A stretch of DNA of 62,152 nt from a virus, in IMG/VR virus record IMGVR_UViG_3300035168_000171, positions 1 to 62,152 of that record; one strand, written 5' to 3'. Numbering within the stretch: the first letter of the stretch is position 1; each line of letters starts with the position of its first letter. Below the pieces are notes generated by a model. That model saw nothing but the letters and a program-made list of their open reading frames with translations. It was not told the origin of the DNA and searched no databases. Both the position numbers and the translations under genes were made by a program. Positions 1 through 6,225 of the stretch are shown here, piece by piece.

Positions 1-165
1 ATCCGCAACGAAGTTGAGATCCTGAAGTTCGGCCTCGGTGTCTGCCGCAGCCGGGACTGACGTCCCTTCCACGTACCCCATGCGAAGATCAGTCGCGCCA
101 AGGTCGTCCCACCCACCTTGCATCAATATGAGCTTGCCTCGGTTCGTCAGCCAATGGTTTGCCAT
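1..165 (-). CDS. Virion-region hypothetical protein, 3'-truncated copy
   Basis: This is the N-terminal 55 residues (MANHWLTNRGK...) of a protein that is complete at 60947-61408; the rest is cut off by the window edge. In transcription order it follows the DUF1360 gene and precedes the secreted Thr-rich protein. The family is not one I can name. The sequence up to here differs from the right-hand copy by only a few bases. Confidence 0.8.
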   Translation of the reverse strand, partial: MANHWLTNRGKLILMQGGWDDLGATDLRMGYVEGTSVPAAADTEAELQDLNFVAD

Positions 166-212
166 GTAGTTTCTCCCTTACGATCCCAGATGCCTGGAAT
201 CTAGCCTGTCTG

Positions 213-581
213 TCAGCTGCTGTACATCTGATCGGGATCATTTGCCCCGAGTAGACCTGTGACAGCAGCCGCAGCAAGTCCGACAAGGACGGGTGCGGCA
301 ATCCCTCGTTTGACTCGGCGGTCGGCTACGAGCGTGAGCCCGAACGCGAGCCATGTTCCCATGCACCAAGGACAGTGCCACATATGGAACAATTTCGGCC
401 AGCGTGTTTCTTCTTCATCTTCCGGCTCGAGCGCACCACCAAGTTCGGCCGAATCAGTGACTTCGACCTTGACACCGAACAACCAACCGCGGGCCCGACG
501 TGAGATCACGTCGACAGCGATGAGTCGCCAGAGACGGTAAGCGGCACCGCCGATGAGGGGAACGGCGATGAGCGGATTCAC
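213..581 (-). CDS. DUF1360-like membrane protein
   Basis: The GTG start overlaps the stop of the upstream gene as GTGA, and the coupling is conserved in both terminal copies; a longer reading from an ATG at 617 is possible. The predicted product is 122 residues with an amphipathic Tyr-Arg-Leu-Trp-Arg-Leu segment near the start, the motif WHCPWCMGTWLAFG, and a hydrophobic C-terminal helix. The CPWC-G-W signature is typical of DUF1360 membrane proteins found in bacteria and phages. Function is unknown; next to TerL and other small membrane proteins it could serve lysis or assembly. Confidence 0.75.
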   Translation of the reverse strand: MNPLIAVPLIGGAAYRLWRLIAVDVISRRARGWLFGVKVEVTDSAELGGALEPEDEEETRWPKLFHMWHCPWCMGTWLAFGLTLVADRRVKRGIAAPVLVGLAAAAVTGLLGANDPDQMYSS

Positions 582-949
582 GCCGGGAACGGAATCGGTT
601 TGCCAGACTCCGTCCACATCTCCGGTTCCGGTTCAGCGGGCAGCTGCGCAAGGAAGTTGCGGGCCGGGCCGCGGAGATGCTTGGGGGTTTGACAGCCACA
701 GGAGGCACGAGCGAAAGCGAAGTCGGTCGGGCCCTCGGCGAGGAGTGTGCCGGAGAGAACTCGCCCTCGGATGCGGGGCTCTTCGGTGAAGCGGAGGGTG
801 ACGGGGTAGACGTCGCTGCTCTCCGGGAAGAGGGCAAATTCGGTGTTGGCAGTCTGGATGAGTCTGGCGCGAAAGGCGCCGGTGGACCCGATCTGGGCCG
901 TGCCGAAACTGTCAACCTTCCGGCTGGTGACTTGTCGCTTCGCCTTCAA
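578..949 (-). CDS. Hypothetical protein between TerL and DUF1360 gene
   Basis: The gene encodes 123 residues. It starts with TTG preceded by a strong AGGAGGG site six bases away and lies 10 bases after the TerL stop. The protein has a basic start (MKAKRQ), a likely beta-rich middle and a Cys pair in ASCGCQTPKHL that could bind metal. No family recognised. It is present again, N-terminally truncated, at the right end. Confidence 0.75.
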   Translation of the reverse strand: MKAKRQVTSRKVDSFGTAQIGSTGAFRARLIQTANTEFALFPESSDVYPVTLRFTEEPRIRGRVLSGTLLAEGPTDFAFARASCGCQTPKHLRGPARNFLAQLPAEPEPEMWTESGKPIPFPA

Positions 950-958
950 TGGACCCTC

Positions 959-2611
959 CTACGTGCGGGCGGACTTCTTCCCGCGGTGCCAGCGTATCAT
1001 TGCACCGGGCCTTCTGCTAACAGCCCGCATCGCGGTGCTTGTACCTGGGAAGCTGGCAGTGACATCCTCGAAGCCGGCACGGCCCCACAGGTAGGTACAG
1101 GCCCAGACCATCGCATCCATCCGGTCCGGGCTCTCGGTAGTGACACCCTCGACGTACGTCGTGAGTTCCTCTTCGAGGAGGGGGTGGTGACCGACAAGGT
1201 GGCCCCGGAAGTCGTCCCGCTCCCAGAGGAGAGCGATCGGCTCGGCGCGGGCGCCCTTCGACCCCCGGCCCCGTGCCGTGGCCGGAATGATGGTGATCTC
1301 ATCGAGGAGGTCGGCTGCTTTCAACACGGCTCGGATCGCGTCGCCGCCGGAGTCATTCTCCGGGATGATCGGCGCATTGTGCGTGATGGCAAGATCAACT
1401 GCGACTCGAGACCATTGTTCGGCGGTGCGTCCCTTCAGGCTGGCGTCCTCAACGACGTAGAGGTGCCTGTCGTTCGTCATGTGGACGAGGCTGATGCCCG
1501 TCGTGCCGGTGCTGTTCGCCGGGTCGACACCCACAGCTGAGCGGGTGATGTGCCGGTCCTCGTCAGCGAGCATTGCGTAGAAGTCTGCGATATCCGGGAT
1601 CCTCGAGCGCTCCAGGTGTTCCTGCACCCAGTATGCGCCTTCAACATCCTCGAGCACCTGCCCGAGGACCTCTTGCGCGTAAAGGCGGGTGCCCTTGTAC
1701 ATCCGCTCGAGTTCTTCGAGCCAGAGCGGGTCGGCGTGCTTGTTATCATGTGCAGTTGCGGCAGAGATCGCGACGGATTTGTCTTTCTTCCAGTCCCGGA
1801 TGATCTTCAGCGGCCGTGGGGTGGTGGTGCAGATCCACTTCGCCCCTTTCCTGCGTCGGCTGAGGCGGGCCTGACGTTCGGCCTCAACGATCTGCGGATT
1901 CGCGGCAGCTTCCTCAAACCAGTCCGCATCGACGTTGCCGACCGCGCGCAAGCGGTCCGTATCTCGAGGTGTGGGCGTGCCAATGACGTAGCACACAGAT
2001 CCGTTCGGCCAGACCAACTGCGCGCCCCCGGGGTGGGCTGGTTTCCAGCGGACTTGGTAGTTGCTGGCAGCGAGAATCCCGGACGGGCCTTCGACGCAGG
2101 ATGCGACGGCGTCACCGAAGCTAGGCGCGATGATCCGGCCGCGAAGGGAGGGCCGGCTGGACATGAAACGGTGCAACCACCTCGAGCCGGCGTACGTCTT
2201 GCCGGCGTTTCTGCCGGCGAGCATCACCCAGCCTGTGATGCCGTTATCCGGGTCGTCGTGCTCCGGGGGCGGGATCTGGTGGCTGGCGAGGGCCTGGCCG
2301 GAGTGGGGGGCGAGTCGCTCGAGCGCTTCGGCGACTTGGGCTGCGAAGCCGTCGTCGGGTTCGGGGTCGCCGTAAATGACATCCCCGTTCTGCTGTCGTG
2401 CGATTGGAATTTGGACGGGCGCCGGAAGGGCCGGGCCGGACGGCGGTGCGAAGACTTTCCCGGCCGGGACTCCGCGATCTCGCTCTTGGAGGACGTGTGC
2501 GAAGAGTACGCCTGTGACATCCGGAGTGGGCGGGACCGTCTGGAGGAGGGACCGGAAGTCAACGGGCGGGGGAGGGCCGGAAGAGAGGTCGTCGTCCGGG
2601 TCGTAGAGCAC
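959..2611 (-). CDS. terL: Terminase large subunit (packaging ATPase-nuclease)
   Basis: This 550-residue motor protein pumps DNA into the prohead and cuts concatemers. The Walker A motif AGRNAGKT lies near residue 135, the Walker B-like stretch DADWFEEA follows, then the coupling motif TTTPRP. The C-terminal RNase H-fold nuclease begins at VGVDPANSTG. Length is normal for the family. The GTG start sits seven bases after a TACAAT -10 box (2619-2624), with CTGACA 18 bp upstream, so the mRNA should be leaderless at this GTG. The TerS-like gene is not adjacent but lies about 4.6 kb away at 7179-7622 on the same strand. Confidence 0.95.
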   Translation of the reverse strand: MLYDPDDDLSSGPPPPVDFRSLLQTVPPTPDVTGVLFAHVLQERDRGVPAGKVFAPPSGPALPAPVQIPIARQQNGDVIYGDPEPDDGFAAQVAEALERLAPHSGQALASHQIPPPEHDDPDNGITGWVMLAGRNAGKTYAGSRWLHRFMSSRPSLRGRIIAPSFGDAVASCVEGPSGILAASNYQVRWKPAHPGGAQLVWPNGSVCYVIGTPTPRDTDRLRAVGNVDADWFEEAAANPQIVEAERQARLSRRRKGAKWICTTTPRPLKIIRDWKKDKSVAISAATAHDNKHADPLWLEELERMYKGTRLYAQEVLGQVLEDVEGAYWVQEHLERSRIPDIADFYAMLADEDRHITRSAVGVDPANSTGTTGISLVHMTNDRHLYVVEDASLKGRTAEQWSRVAVDLAITHNAPIIPENDSGGDAIRAVLKAADLLDEITIIPATARGRGSKGARAEPIALLWERDDFRGHLVGHHPLLEEELTTYVEGVTTESPDRMDAMVWACTYLWGRAGFEDVTASFPGTSTAMRAVSRRPGAMIRWHRGKKSART

Positions 2612-2618
2612 GCGGCGG

Positions 2619-2648
2619 ATTGTAACAGGGGGCGGGGGCGGATGTCAG
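2619..2648 (-). promoter_or_regulatory. Promoter for terL, leaderless GTG
   Basis: On the minus strand, CTGACA (2648-2643) is followed by an 18-bp spacer and TACAAT (2624-2619). Seven bases separate the -10 box from the TerL GTG, which matches the geometry of the plus-strand leaderless promoters. Confidence 0.55.
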
Positions 2649-2758
2649 GCCCGGCGCCTGGAGAAGATGAAGATGAAGAGGAGGAGGAGGAGGGCGAGGA
2701 TGATGAAGATGGTCCAGAGCACGAGGAGGGGTACCCCGTCAGGGTGGGGGTGAATCAT
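2645..2758 (-). CDS. 37-residue single-pass membrane peptide
   Basis: The ATG start overlaps the end of the zinc-finger gene by 20 bases. The peptide is almost entirely one transmembrane helix (LLVLWTIFIILALLLLLF) followed by SRRRA, a positive cytoplasmic tail. The TerL promoter lies at its 3' end. A holin-like or lysis-regulatory role is possible but not shown. The T-rich Leu codon run makes chance hydrophobicity a real alternative. Confidence 0.45.
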   Translation of the reverse strand: MIHPHPDGVPLLVLWTIFIILALLLLLFIFIFSRRRA

Positions 2759-2885
2759 GGACGTCGCTCATGACGTGGATTGCGAAATCGGGGGTAGAAG
2801 CGAAATGCTGGTGGCAGGTCGGGCAGCGGCGGATGAAGGTTTGGTTGTTGTGCTTGCAGCGTAAGAGGAGGGCGCGGCGTGACAT
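2739..2885 (-). CDS. 48-residue zinc-finger-like protein
   Basis: The gene starts at ATG one base inside the stop of the upstream gene (TGATG), with an AAAGGA site five bases before. The protein reads MSRRALLLRC..., then CPTCHQHF and AIHVMSDVH, so Cys-x2-Cys plus two or three His form a plausible zinc knuckle. Function is unknown; it lies in the small-gene cluster leading into TerL. Confidence 0.65.
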   Translation of the reverse strand: MSRRALLLRCKHNNQTFIRRCPTCHQHFASTPDFAIHVMSDVHDSPPP

Positions 2886-3043
2886 CAGGGTCCTTTCGGG
2901 TCCGGGCGTGTTTGGAGTTCGGTTTCGAGAACAGCAATGCGTTCGCGTAGTGCGATGTTCTCGGCTTTCAGACGTCTGAGGGCGTTCGTGAGGGCGGCCG
3001 ATTCGGCGTAATCGTTGAAGCCGTAGTAAGGGCCGTGAATCAC
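2885..3043 (-). CDS. 52-residue coiled-coil protein
   Basis: The GTG start overlaps the preceding stop as GTGA. After VIHGPYYGFNDYAES the protein forms a heptad-rich helix (LTNALRRLKAENIALRER), a likely dimeric coiled coil resembling a bZIP-type zipper. No family recognised. Confidence 0.6.
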   Translation of the reverse strand: MIHGPYYGFNDYAESAALTNALRRLKAENIALRERIAVLETELQTRPDPKGP

Positions 3044-3237
3044 ACTGGGTCCTGGAAGTCTTCGTCGGTGACGGGGCGATCGGGGAGGAAGGGGTAGGTG
3101 ATGAGGAGGGTGATGAGGGCGAGAAGGAGGAGGCCGGTGATGCGGAGGGGGCTGAGGACGGGGAAGAGGGGGGAGAGGATGAGGAGGATGAGGCACCAGG
3201 GGACGGTTAGGGCGGAGATGAAAGCGACGAGGCGCAC
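3040..3237 (-). CDS. Two-helix small membrane protein, holin-like
   Basis: The 65-residue product has two hydrophobic segments (about residues 4-22 and 33-50) joined by a short Pro-rich turn, then an acidic tail (DRPVTDEDFQDPV). Size and topology fit small phage holins, but there is no diagnostic motif. The GTG start was chosen because the upstream extension has the composition of the opposite strand. It is the first gene of the minus-strand late block, 27 bases after a TACAAT box at 3265-3270. Confidence 0.5.
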   Translation of the reverse strand: MRLVAFISALTVPWCLILLILSPLFPVLSPLRITGLLLLALITLLITYPFLPDRPVTDEDFQDPV

Positions 3238-3569
3238 GAGGACAGTGTAGCAGAGGGAAGGGAGATTGTACAATATGGGAGGGGGGTCTCGTGGGCGAAA
3301 GGTGTCGAGTGCGGGCTCGGCAAGCCGTCCCCACGGTACAGGCCACCCCCAGTCGAGCTTGGCAGACGCGCGAGACCCCTGCCAGAGCGGCGCCAGCAAG
3401 CGGATACCCAATCGAGGCCTGCAGGCCAAGCAGACAATGCTACTTCAAGCCAGCCAAGCGAGGCAGTGCTCAGATTTCAAGCAGAAATGTCTGGACATTC
3501 GGCTTCCAATGTTGTACAATGAAATCATCAGGTCGGAGCATCCAGCCCCGCCAGACAGTCAGGATCCAC
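3238..3569. promoter_or_regulatory. Divergent control region between late and early genes
   Basis: No gene is supported here. The palindrome ATTGTACAAT at 3265-3274 offers a TACAAT box on both strands. GGCCTGCAGGCC is a second palindrome near 3415. The plus-strand promoter at 3492-3520 completes the region. Residues 3550-3567 resemble the 5' flank and bulge of the first tRNA-like element. Confidence 0.5.
3492..3520 (+). promoter_or_regulatory. Early promoter P1
   Basis: TGGACA, 17 bp, TACAAT. No start codon lies at +7, so this copy drives a leadered mRNA whose first start is at 3570. The bases before the -35 box (AGAAATGTC) match those before P2 and P4. Confidence 0.8.
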
Positions 3570-3752
3570 ATGCTCACTCAGGACTACGTCAACAGCCTCG
3601 AGCGCCTCGCGCGCCTCGACCTCGGCCCCGACGCCCACCCAGATGACGTCACGTACCACATCGGGTACCTCCTCGACCTCACGGCCGCTCAGTTCCAACG
3701 CTACCTCGCGCGCCTCGGCCTCCACTCCGGCCCCCGCAACAGGTGCTTCTGA
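3570..3752 (+). CDS. 60-residue early protein
   Basis: This is the first gene after P1. AGGA lies six bases before the ATG. The product (MLTQDYVNSLERLARLDLGP...) is likely helical. No family recognised. The first tRNA-like RNA element follows 11 bases after its stop. Confidence 0.6.
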   Translation: MLTQDYVNSLERLARLDLGPDAHPDDVTYHIGYLLDLTAAQFQRYLARLGLHSGPRNRCF

Positions 3753-3763
3753 CATCGATTGCC

Positions 3764-3803
3764 GCCAGACAGGCAGGCTCCCGGGTTCAAGCCCCGGGCT
3801 GGC
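3764..3803 (+). ncRNA. tRNA-minihelix-like RNA element 1
   Basis: The outer stem pairs 3764-3768 with 3799-3803 (5 bp). The 11-base 5' bulge is ACAGGCAGGCT. The inner stem pairs 3780-3785 with 3793-3798 (6 bp). The 7-base loop is TTCAAGC, matching the tRNA T-loop rule. ACTCC follows. Confidence 0.75.
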
Positions 3804-3806
3804 ACT

Positions 3807-3825
3807 CCGGTCCACTCAGGACCGG
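3807..3825 (+). promoter_or_regulatory. Leader hairpin before the 3844 gene
   Basis: Seven perfect pairs (3807-3813 with 3819-3825) close a 5-base loop, ACTCA. It lies just 3' of element 1 and ends directly before the purine-rich leader of the next gene. Equivalent hairpins with different stem sequence follow elements 2 and 4. Confidence 0.65.
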
Positions 3826-3843
3826 GAGAACAGGATTGACCAC

Positions 3844-3975
3844 ATGACCACCACCAACCCGTGGGGTATCCACTGTGTCGACTGCACAGTCGAGCAGCCC
3901 TGCCCCCGCTGTGCCGAGCAGATTGCCGCCGAGCACGCCTACCTCCTCCGTACACGTCACGATCACGACGCCTAG
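3844..3975 (+). CDS. 43-residue zinc-ribbon-like protein
   Basis: The protein has two Cys pairs, CVDC and CPRC, nine residues apart, as in a minimal zinc ribbon. It starts MTTTNPWG. The 25-base leader and start (3824-3848) is exactly repeated before the next gene. Confidence 0.65.
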   Translation: MTTTNPWGIHCVDCTVEQPCPRCAEQIAAEHAYLLRTRHDHDA

Positions 3976-4009
3976 CCAGCAGGCATCCGGGTGCGAGCCC
4001 CGGATAGGC
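3970..4009 (+). ncRNA. tRNA-minihelix-like RNA element 2
   Basis: The outer stem pairs 3970-3973 with 4006-4009 (4 bp) and includes part of the upstream TAG stop. The 11-base bulge is AGCCAGCAGGC. The inner stem pairs 3985-3991 with 3999-4005 (7 bp). The loop is TGCGAGC. ACTCC follows. Confidence 0.75.
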
Positions 4010-4012
4010 ACT

Positions 4013-4028
4013 CCAGGCCCACGCCTGG
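4013..4028 (+). promoter_or_regulatory. Leader hairpin before the 4047 gene
   Basis: Six perfect pairs (4013-4018 with 4023-4028) close a 4-base loop, CCAC. The stem sequence differs from the hairpin at 3807 but position and shape are the same. Confidence 0.6.
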
Positions 4029-4046
4029 GAGAACAGGATTGACCAC

Positions 4047-4205
4047 ATGACAGCAGCAAGCAAGCTGCATGCCTACCAGGCAGCAGTTGACTTCAAGTTC
4101 GATCACACGGTCGAGGGCACGCCAGCTTGGCACGCCGCCGACCAGGAGTGCGATCGGCTCTGCTACGACTTCGTCGTAGCTAGCCACCGGGAGCGCGACT
4201 TGTGA
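4047..4205 (+). CDS. 52-residue early protein
   Basis: The product is MTAASKLHAYQAAVDFKF..., acidic and aromatic with two Cys. Its stop overlaps the GTG of the next gene (GTGA), so the two are translated as a pair. No family recognised. Confidence 0.6.
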   Translation: MTAASKLHAYQAAVDFKFDHTVEGTPAWHAADQECDRLCYDFVVASHRERDL

Positions 4206-4438
4206 AGGCCGAGCTCATCACCCAGGTCCGCGAGGACGACCACGAGTTGTTCCTCATCCGCTACAAGTGCGAACTTTGGGCCTTCGTCTACCACGACGAC
4301 CCAGCACTTGACTTCGTCGTCGACCCGGCAGGCTACTGCCGAACCGACATCTGGGACCCCTTCGGCGCCTACAGCCACCCGATGGTCCCAGAGGACCTCT
4401 GGGTCGAGGTCGAGAACTTGATCACAGCCAACAACTAA
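4202..4438 (+). CDS. 78-residue early protein
   Basis: GTG start coupled to the preceding stop. The protein is rich in Asp, Glu and aromatic residues, as in DNA-mimic-like or beta-rich small phage proteins. Net charge is strongly negative, which would suit an inhibitor of a DNA-binding host protein, but that is only a guess from composition. Confidence 0.65.
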   Translation: MKAELITQVREDDHELFLIRYKCELWAFVYHDDPALDFVVDPAGYCRTDIWDPFGAYSHPMVPEDLWVEVENLITANN

Positions 4439-4440
4439 CC

Positions 4441-4462
4441 CGTCGAGTCAAGGACCTCGACG
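4441..4462 (+). promoter_or_regulatory. Intergenic hairpin upstream of element 3
   Basis: Seven perfect pairs (4441-4447 with 4456-4462) close an 8-base loop. Here the extra hairpin lies 5' of the tRNA-like element rather than 3' of it. Confidence 0.55.
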
Positions 4463-4464
4463 GC

Positions 4465-4506
4465 GCCCTCACCAGCAGGCACCCAGGCGCGAGCCCTGGG
4501 GAGGGC
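4465..4506 (+). ncRNA. tRNA-minihelix-like RNA element 3
   Basis: The outer stem pairs 4465-4470 with 4501-4506 (6 bp). The 11-base bulge is ACCAGCAGGCA. The inner stem pairs 4482-4487 with 4495-4500 (6 bp). The loop is CGCGAGC. ACTCG follows. Confidence 0.75.
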
Positions 4507-4532
4507 ACTCGACTACCAGAAGGGAATTGACC

Positions 4533-4763
4533 ATGACAGGAGCCGAGCTCATCAAGGCGGCCCAAGCGGGCGACTTCGCCCACTTGGCCCCCAGGGACAG
4601 TGCCGAGGACACCCTCCAGCTCTACCTGGACTGCAACCACTTGGCCCGGCTGGGTGGCGCTCCCTGCGTCATCTGCGAGTCCCCGGATCACGCAGCCGAG
4701 GATTGCCCAGATGGGGCAGCCTGGGACGCGCTCGAGCAGGACCCGGCAGACCGGGAGTTCTGA
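4533..4763 (+). CDS. 76-residue protein with zinc-knuckle-like motif
   Basis: The ATG has AGAAGGGA eight bases before it. A helical N-terminal half (ELIKAAQAGDF) is followed by CVICESPDHAAEDC, which resembles a Cys-x2-Cys-x5-His-x4-Cys zinc knuckle. No homologue recognised. Confidence 0.65.
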   Translation: MTGAELIKAAQAGDFAHLAPRDSAEDTLQLYLDCNHLARLGGAPCVICESPDHAAEDCPDGAAWDALEQDPADREF

Positions 4764-4769
4764 TTGATC

Positions 4770-4809
4770 GCCTGACCGGCAGGCATCGAGGTTCGAGCCC
4801 TCGACAGGC
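4770..4809 (+). ncRNA. tRNA-minihelix-like RNA element 4
   Basis: The outer stem pairs 4770-4774 with 4805-4809 (5 bp). The 11-base bulge is ACCGGCAGGCA. The inner stem pairs 4786-4791 with 4799-4804 (6 bp). The loop is TTCGAGC. ACTCC follows, then a second hairpin at 4812-4828 (6 bp, loop ACCCA). Confidence 0.75.
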
Positions 4810-4845
4810 ACTCCGCCACCCAGGCGGATGACAAGGAGAACAGCA

Positions 4846-4995
4846 ATGAGCAACTACCCCGACAGGCTCGTCCAGAAGGACGGCACGGTCATCCGGCCGG
4901 CCGTCGACCCGGACTCCCTGCGCAGGCAGGCCCACATCCGGCGCGAGCGCGATGCCCTCGCCCGCTTGATCTTCGAAGTGGAATCGACGACGTGA
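4846..4995 (+). CDS. 49-residue early protein
   Basis: AAGGAG lies seven bases before the ATG. The C-terminal half is a basic helix (LRRQAHIRRERDALARL). Its stop overlaps the next gene's GTG. No family recognised. Confidence 0.6.
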   Translation: MSNYPDRLVQKDGTVIRPAVDPDSLRRQAHIRRERDALARLIFEVESTT

Positions 4996-5126
4996 GCCCG
5001 GCAGACGACCTCATCGAGGGCATCGAGCCCGAGATCCACGAAGAGGTGATCCGTTGGATCGCCGACCACTACCCAGAGGTCGCCCAGGCGGCGATGGAGT
5101 GGTTCGTGATGCCGCTTGAAGGGTGA
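4992..5126 (+). CDS. 44-residue acidic early protein
   Basis: GTG start coupled to the upstream stop (GTGA). The protein is mostly acidic helix. Its stop codon lies inside the outer stem of element 5, so translation to the end would unfold that stem. Confidence 0.55.
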   Translation: MSPADDLIEGIEPEIHEEVIRWIADHYPEVAQAAMEWFVMPLEG

Positions 5127-5160
5127 CTGGCAGGCACCGGGGTTCGAGCCCCCGGCACCC
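5121..5160 (+). ncRNA. tRNA-minihelix-like RNA element 5
   Basis: The outer stem pairs 5121-5125 with 5156-5160 (5 bp) and includes the TGA stop of the preceding gene. The 11-base bulge is ACTGGCAGGCA. The inner stem pairs 5137-5142 with 5150-5155 (6 bp). The loop is TTCGAGC. ACTGG follows, then promoter P2. Confidence 0.75.
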
Positions 5161-5191
5161 ACTGGGAACCAGAGATCTTCCCACAAATGTC

Positions 5192-5220
5192 TGGACAAAC
5201 CAGCTTGAACATGTTACAAT
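5192..5220 (+). promoter_or_regulatory. Promoter P2, leaderless ATG
   Basis: TGGACA, 17 bp, TACAAT. The ATG at 5227 begins at +7 from the -10 box. A second in-frame ATG at 5251 has AAGGAG seven bases before it. Confidence 0.85.
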
Positions 5221-5226
5221 GATCTC

Positions 5227-5604
5227 ATGACCAACGACAAGGAGAATCAGATGACACCAGCAGCCAAAGTACTGCTCCAACTCGCCGAGCGAGTGACGGG
5301 CGCTGAGCGCGAGCTCGAGAAGGGCCCGCTCTACTGGGTCAACAGCCGAGCCGAGCGAGTCGCCAAAGCCCTCGCCGAGGGCGAGAACATGAATAGCCTT
5401 GGCGAACTCCAGTCCACTGGCCCCGGCTTCGATGTGGCAATCGCCACCCTCGAAGCCTACGCCAGCGCCTTCGCCACCGCCCTCCGCGCCCTCCAGGGCG
5501 AGCCCCTCGACCAAGGAGAGAGCGATTGGCTCGACCATATCATCGACGGCTCCCCGCGCCTGACCAACATCCGACGCCAGATCATCAAGGAGATGGTCAA
5601 GTGA
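5227..5604 (+). CDS. 125-residue early helical protein
   Basis: The leaderless ATG at 5227 gives 125 residues; an alternative ATG at 5251 with a good ribosome site gives 117. The protein is predicted helical throughout (VLLQLAERVTGAERELEK, TLEAYASAFATALRALQG). No known family. It is the first of six overlapping genes (ATGA/GTGA junctions) up to 6652. Confidence 0.7.
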   Translation: MTNDKENQMTPAAKVLLQLAERVTGAERELEKGPLYWVNSRAERVAKALAEGENMNSLGELQSTGPGFDVAIATLEAYASAFATALRALQGEPLDQGESDWLDHIIDGSPRLTNIRRQIIKEMVK

Positions 5605-5816
5605 CCGCCGCCCGCTGCCAGGGTAAGCGCCAGATGTGGCGCAATCACCGGTTCGGCACGTTCAAGTGCGGAAACAAGGCCACCTGGATCGTCACCACCC
5701 AGGTCGGCACCAGCCAGCGCCATTACTGCTGCGACGACTGCGATTGCTACCGCTCGATCGCGCAGGGGTACCCCACCAGCAACACCCAAATCAACCAGAC
5801 AGGAGACAGCAAGTGA
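5601..5816 (+). CDS. 71-residue Cys-rich zinc protein
   Basis: GTG start coupled to the previous stop. Cys at the start (AARCQG), in the middle (TFKCGN) and in the cluster HYCCDDCDCY suggest a zinc-binding fold of the kind common in small actinophage proteins. Function unknown. Confidence 0.7.
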   Translation: MTAARCQGKRQMWRNHRFGTFKCGNKATWIVTTQVGTSQRHYCCDDCDCYRSIAQGYPTSNTQINQTGDSK

Positions 5817-6031
5817 CCGTAACCGAACTCCAGGCAGCCCTCCAGGCAGCCCTCGACAGGGGGCTGCCACCGGAGACCACAGTCGTCATCGAATTGGACC
5901 ACAACTTCGAGTTCTGCGTCGCCAAGCTCCTCGGCGACCCGAGCGAAGAGGACCCCGGCTGCGACATGTGGTTCACCCTCAGTTACGGCGAAGTGGCCGA
6001 CTGCCGCTCCACCCCCGGGGGGATGCCATGA
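5813..6031 (+). CDS. 72-residue early protein
   Basis: The GTG start overlaps the upstream stop; AGGAGA precedes it. The N-terminal helix (VTVTELQAALQAALDRG) is followed by a beta segment (TTVVIELDH) and two Cys. This pattern resembles small phage proteins with a DUF6225-like layout, but I cannot assign it. Confidence 0.6.
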   Translation: MTVTELQAALQAALDRGLPPETTVVIELDHNFEFCVAKLLGDPSEEDPGCDMWFTLSYGEVADCRSTPGGMP

Positions 6032-6225
6032 TGTTCACCGCACAGCAGGCCCGCTCGAAGGCCAGGTGGGTGTCCCAGTACGTCAAGGGAGCCTACGGCA
6101 TCCAGATCATCGAGGACTTCGATTCAGGTTCAGCCTGGGTCCGCTTCCGCAACAGTTGTGGTAACGAGCGGACCATCAGCAACCTGGAAGAGTTCATCGC
6201 CTACCGTGACACGGAGGGCCAGTGA
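6028..6225 (+). CDS. 65-residue early protein
   Basis: Starts ATGATG; the first ATG overlaps the upstream stop. The product (MMFTAQQARSKARW...) has a basic helix followed by a beta hairpin. No family recognised. Confidence 0.6.
   Translation: MMFTAQQARSKARWVSQYVKGAYGIQIIEDFDSGSAWVRFRNSCGNERTISNLEEFIAYRDTEGQ

Larger units (their letters stand above)
1..915. repeat. Left copy of diverged terminal duplication
   Basis: Position 1 matches 61244 and position 915 matches 62152. The first ~100 bases are identical; after that I count about 18 differences in the first 300 bases. The left copy has 6 extra bases near 625-635. Most coding changes are synonymous. The same genes continue in order across the junction, so this is best read as an untrimmed circular overlap between two strain variants. 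Confidence 0.9.

Noticed and set aside
677-2773. Long plus-strand reading frames opposite TerL
   Set aside because: They are antisense to a gene with clear terminase motifs, have shadow-type composition and no ribosome sites.
3764-5160. Genuine tRNA genes
   Set aside because: Only an acceptor-like stem and T-arm are present; there is no D arm or anticodon arm, and the space is only 11 bases.
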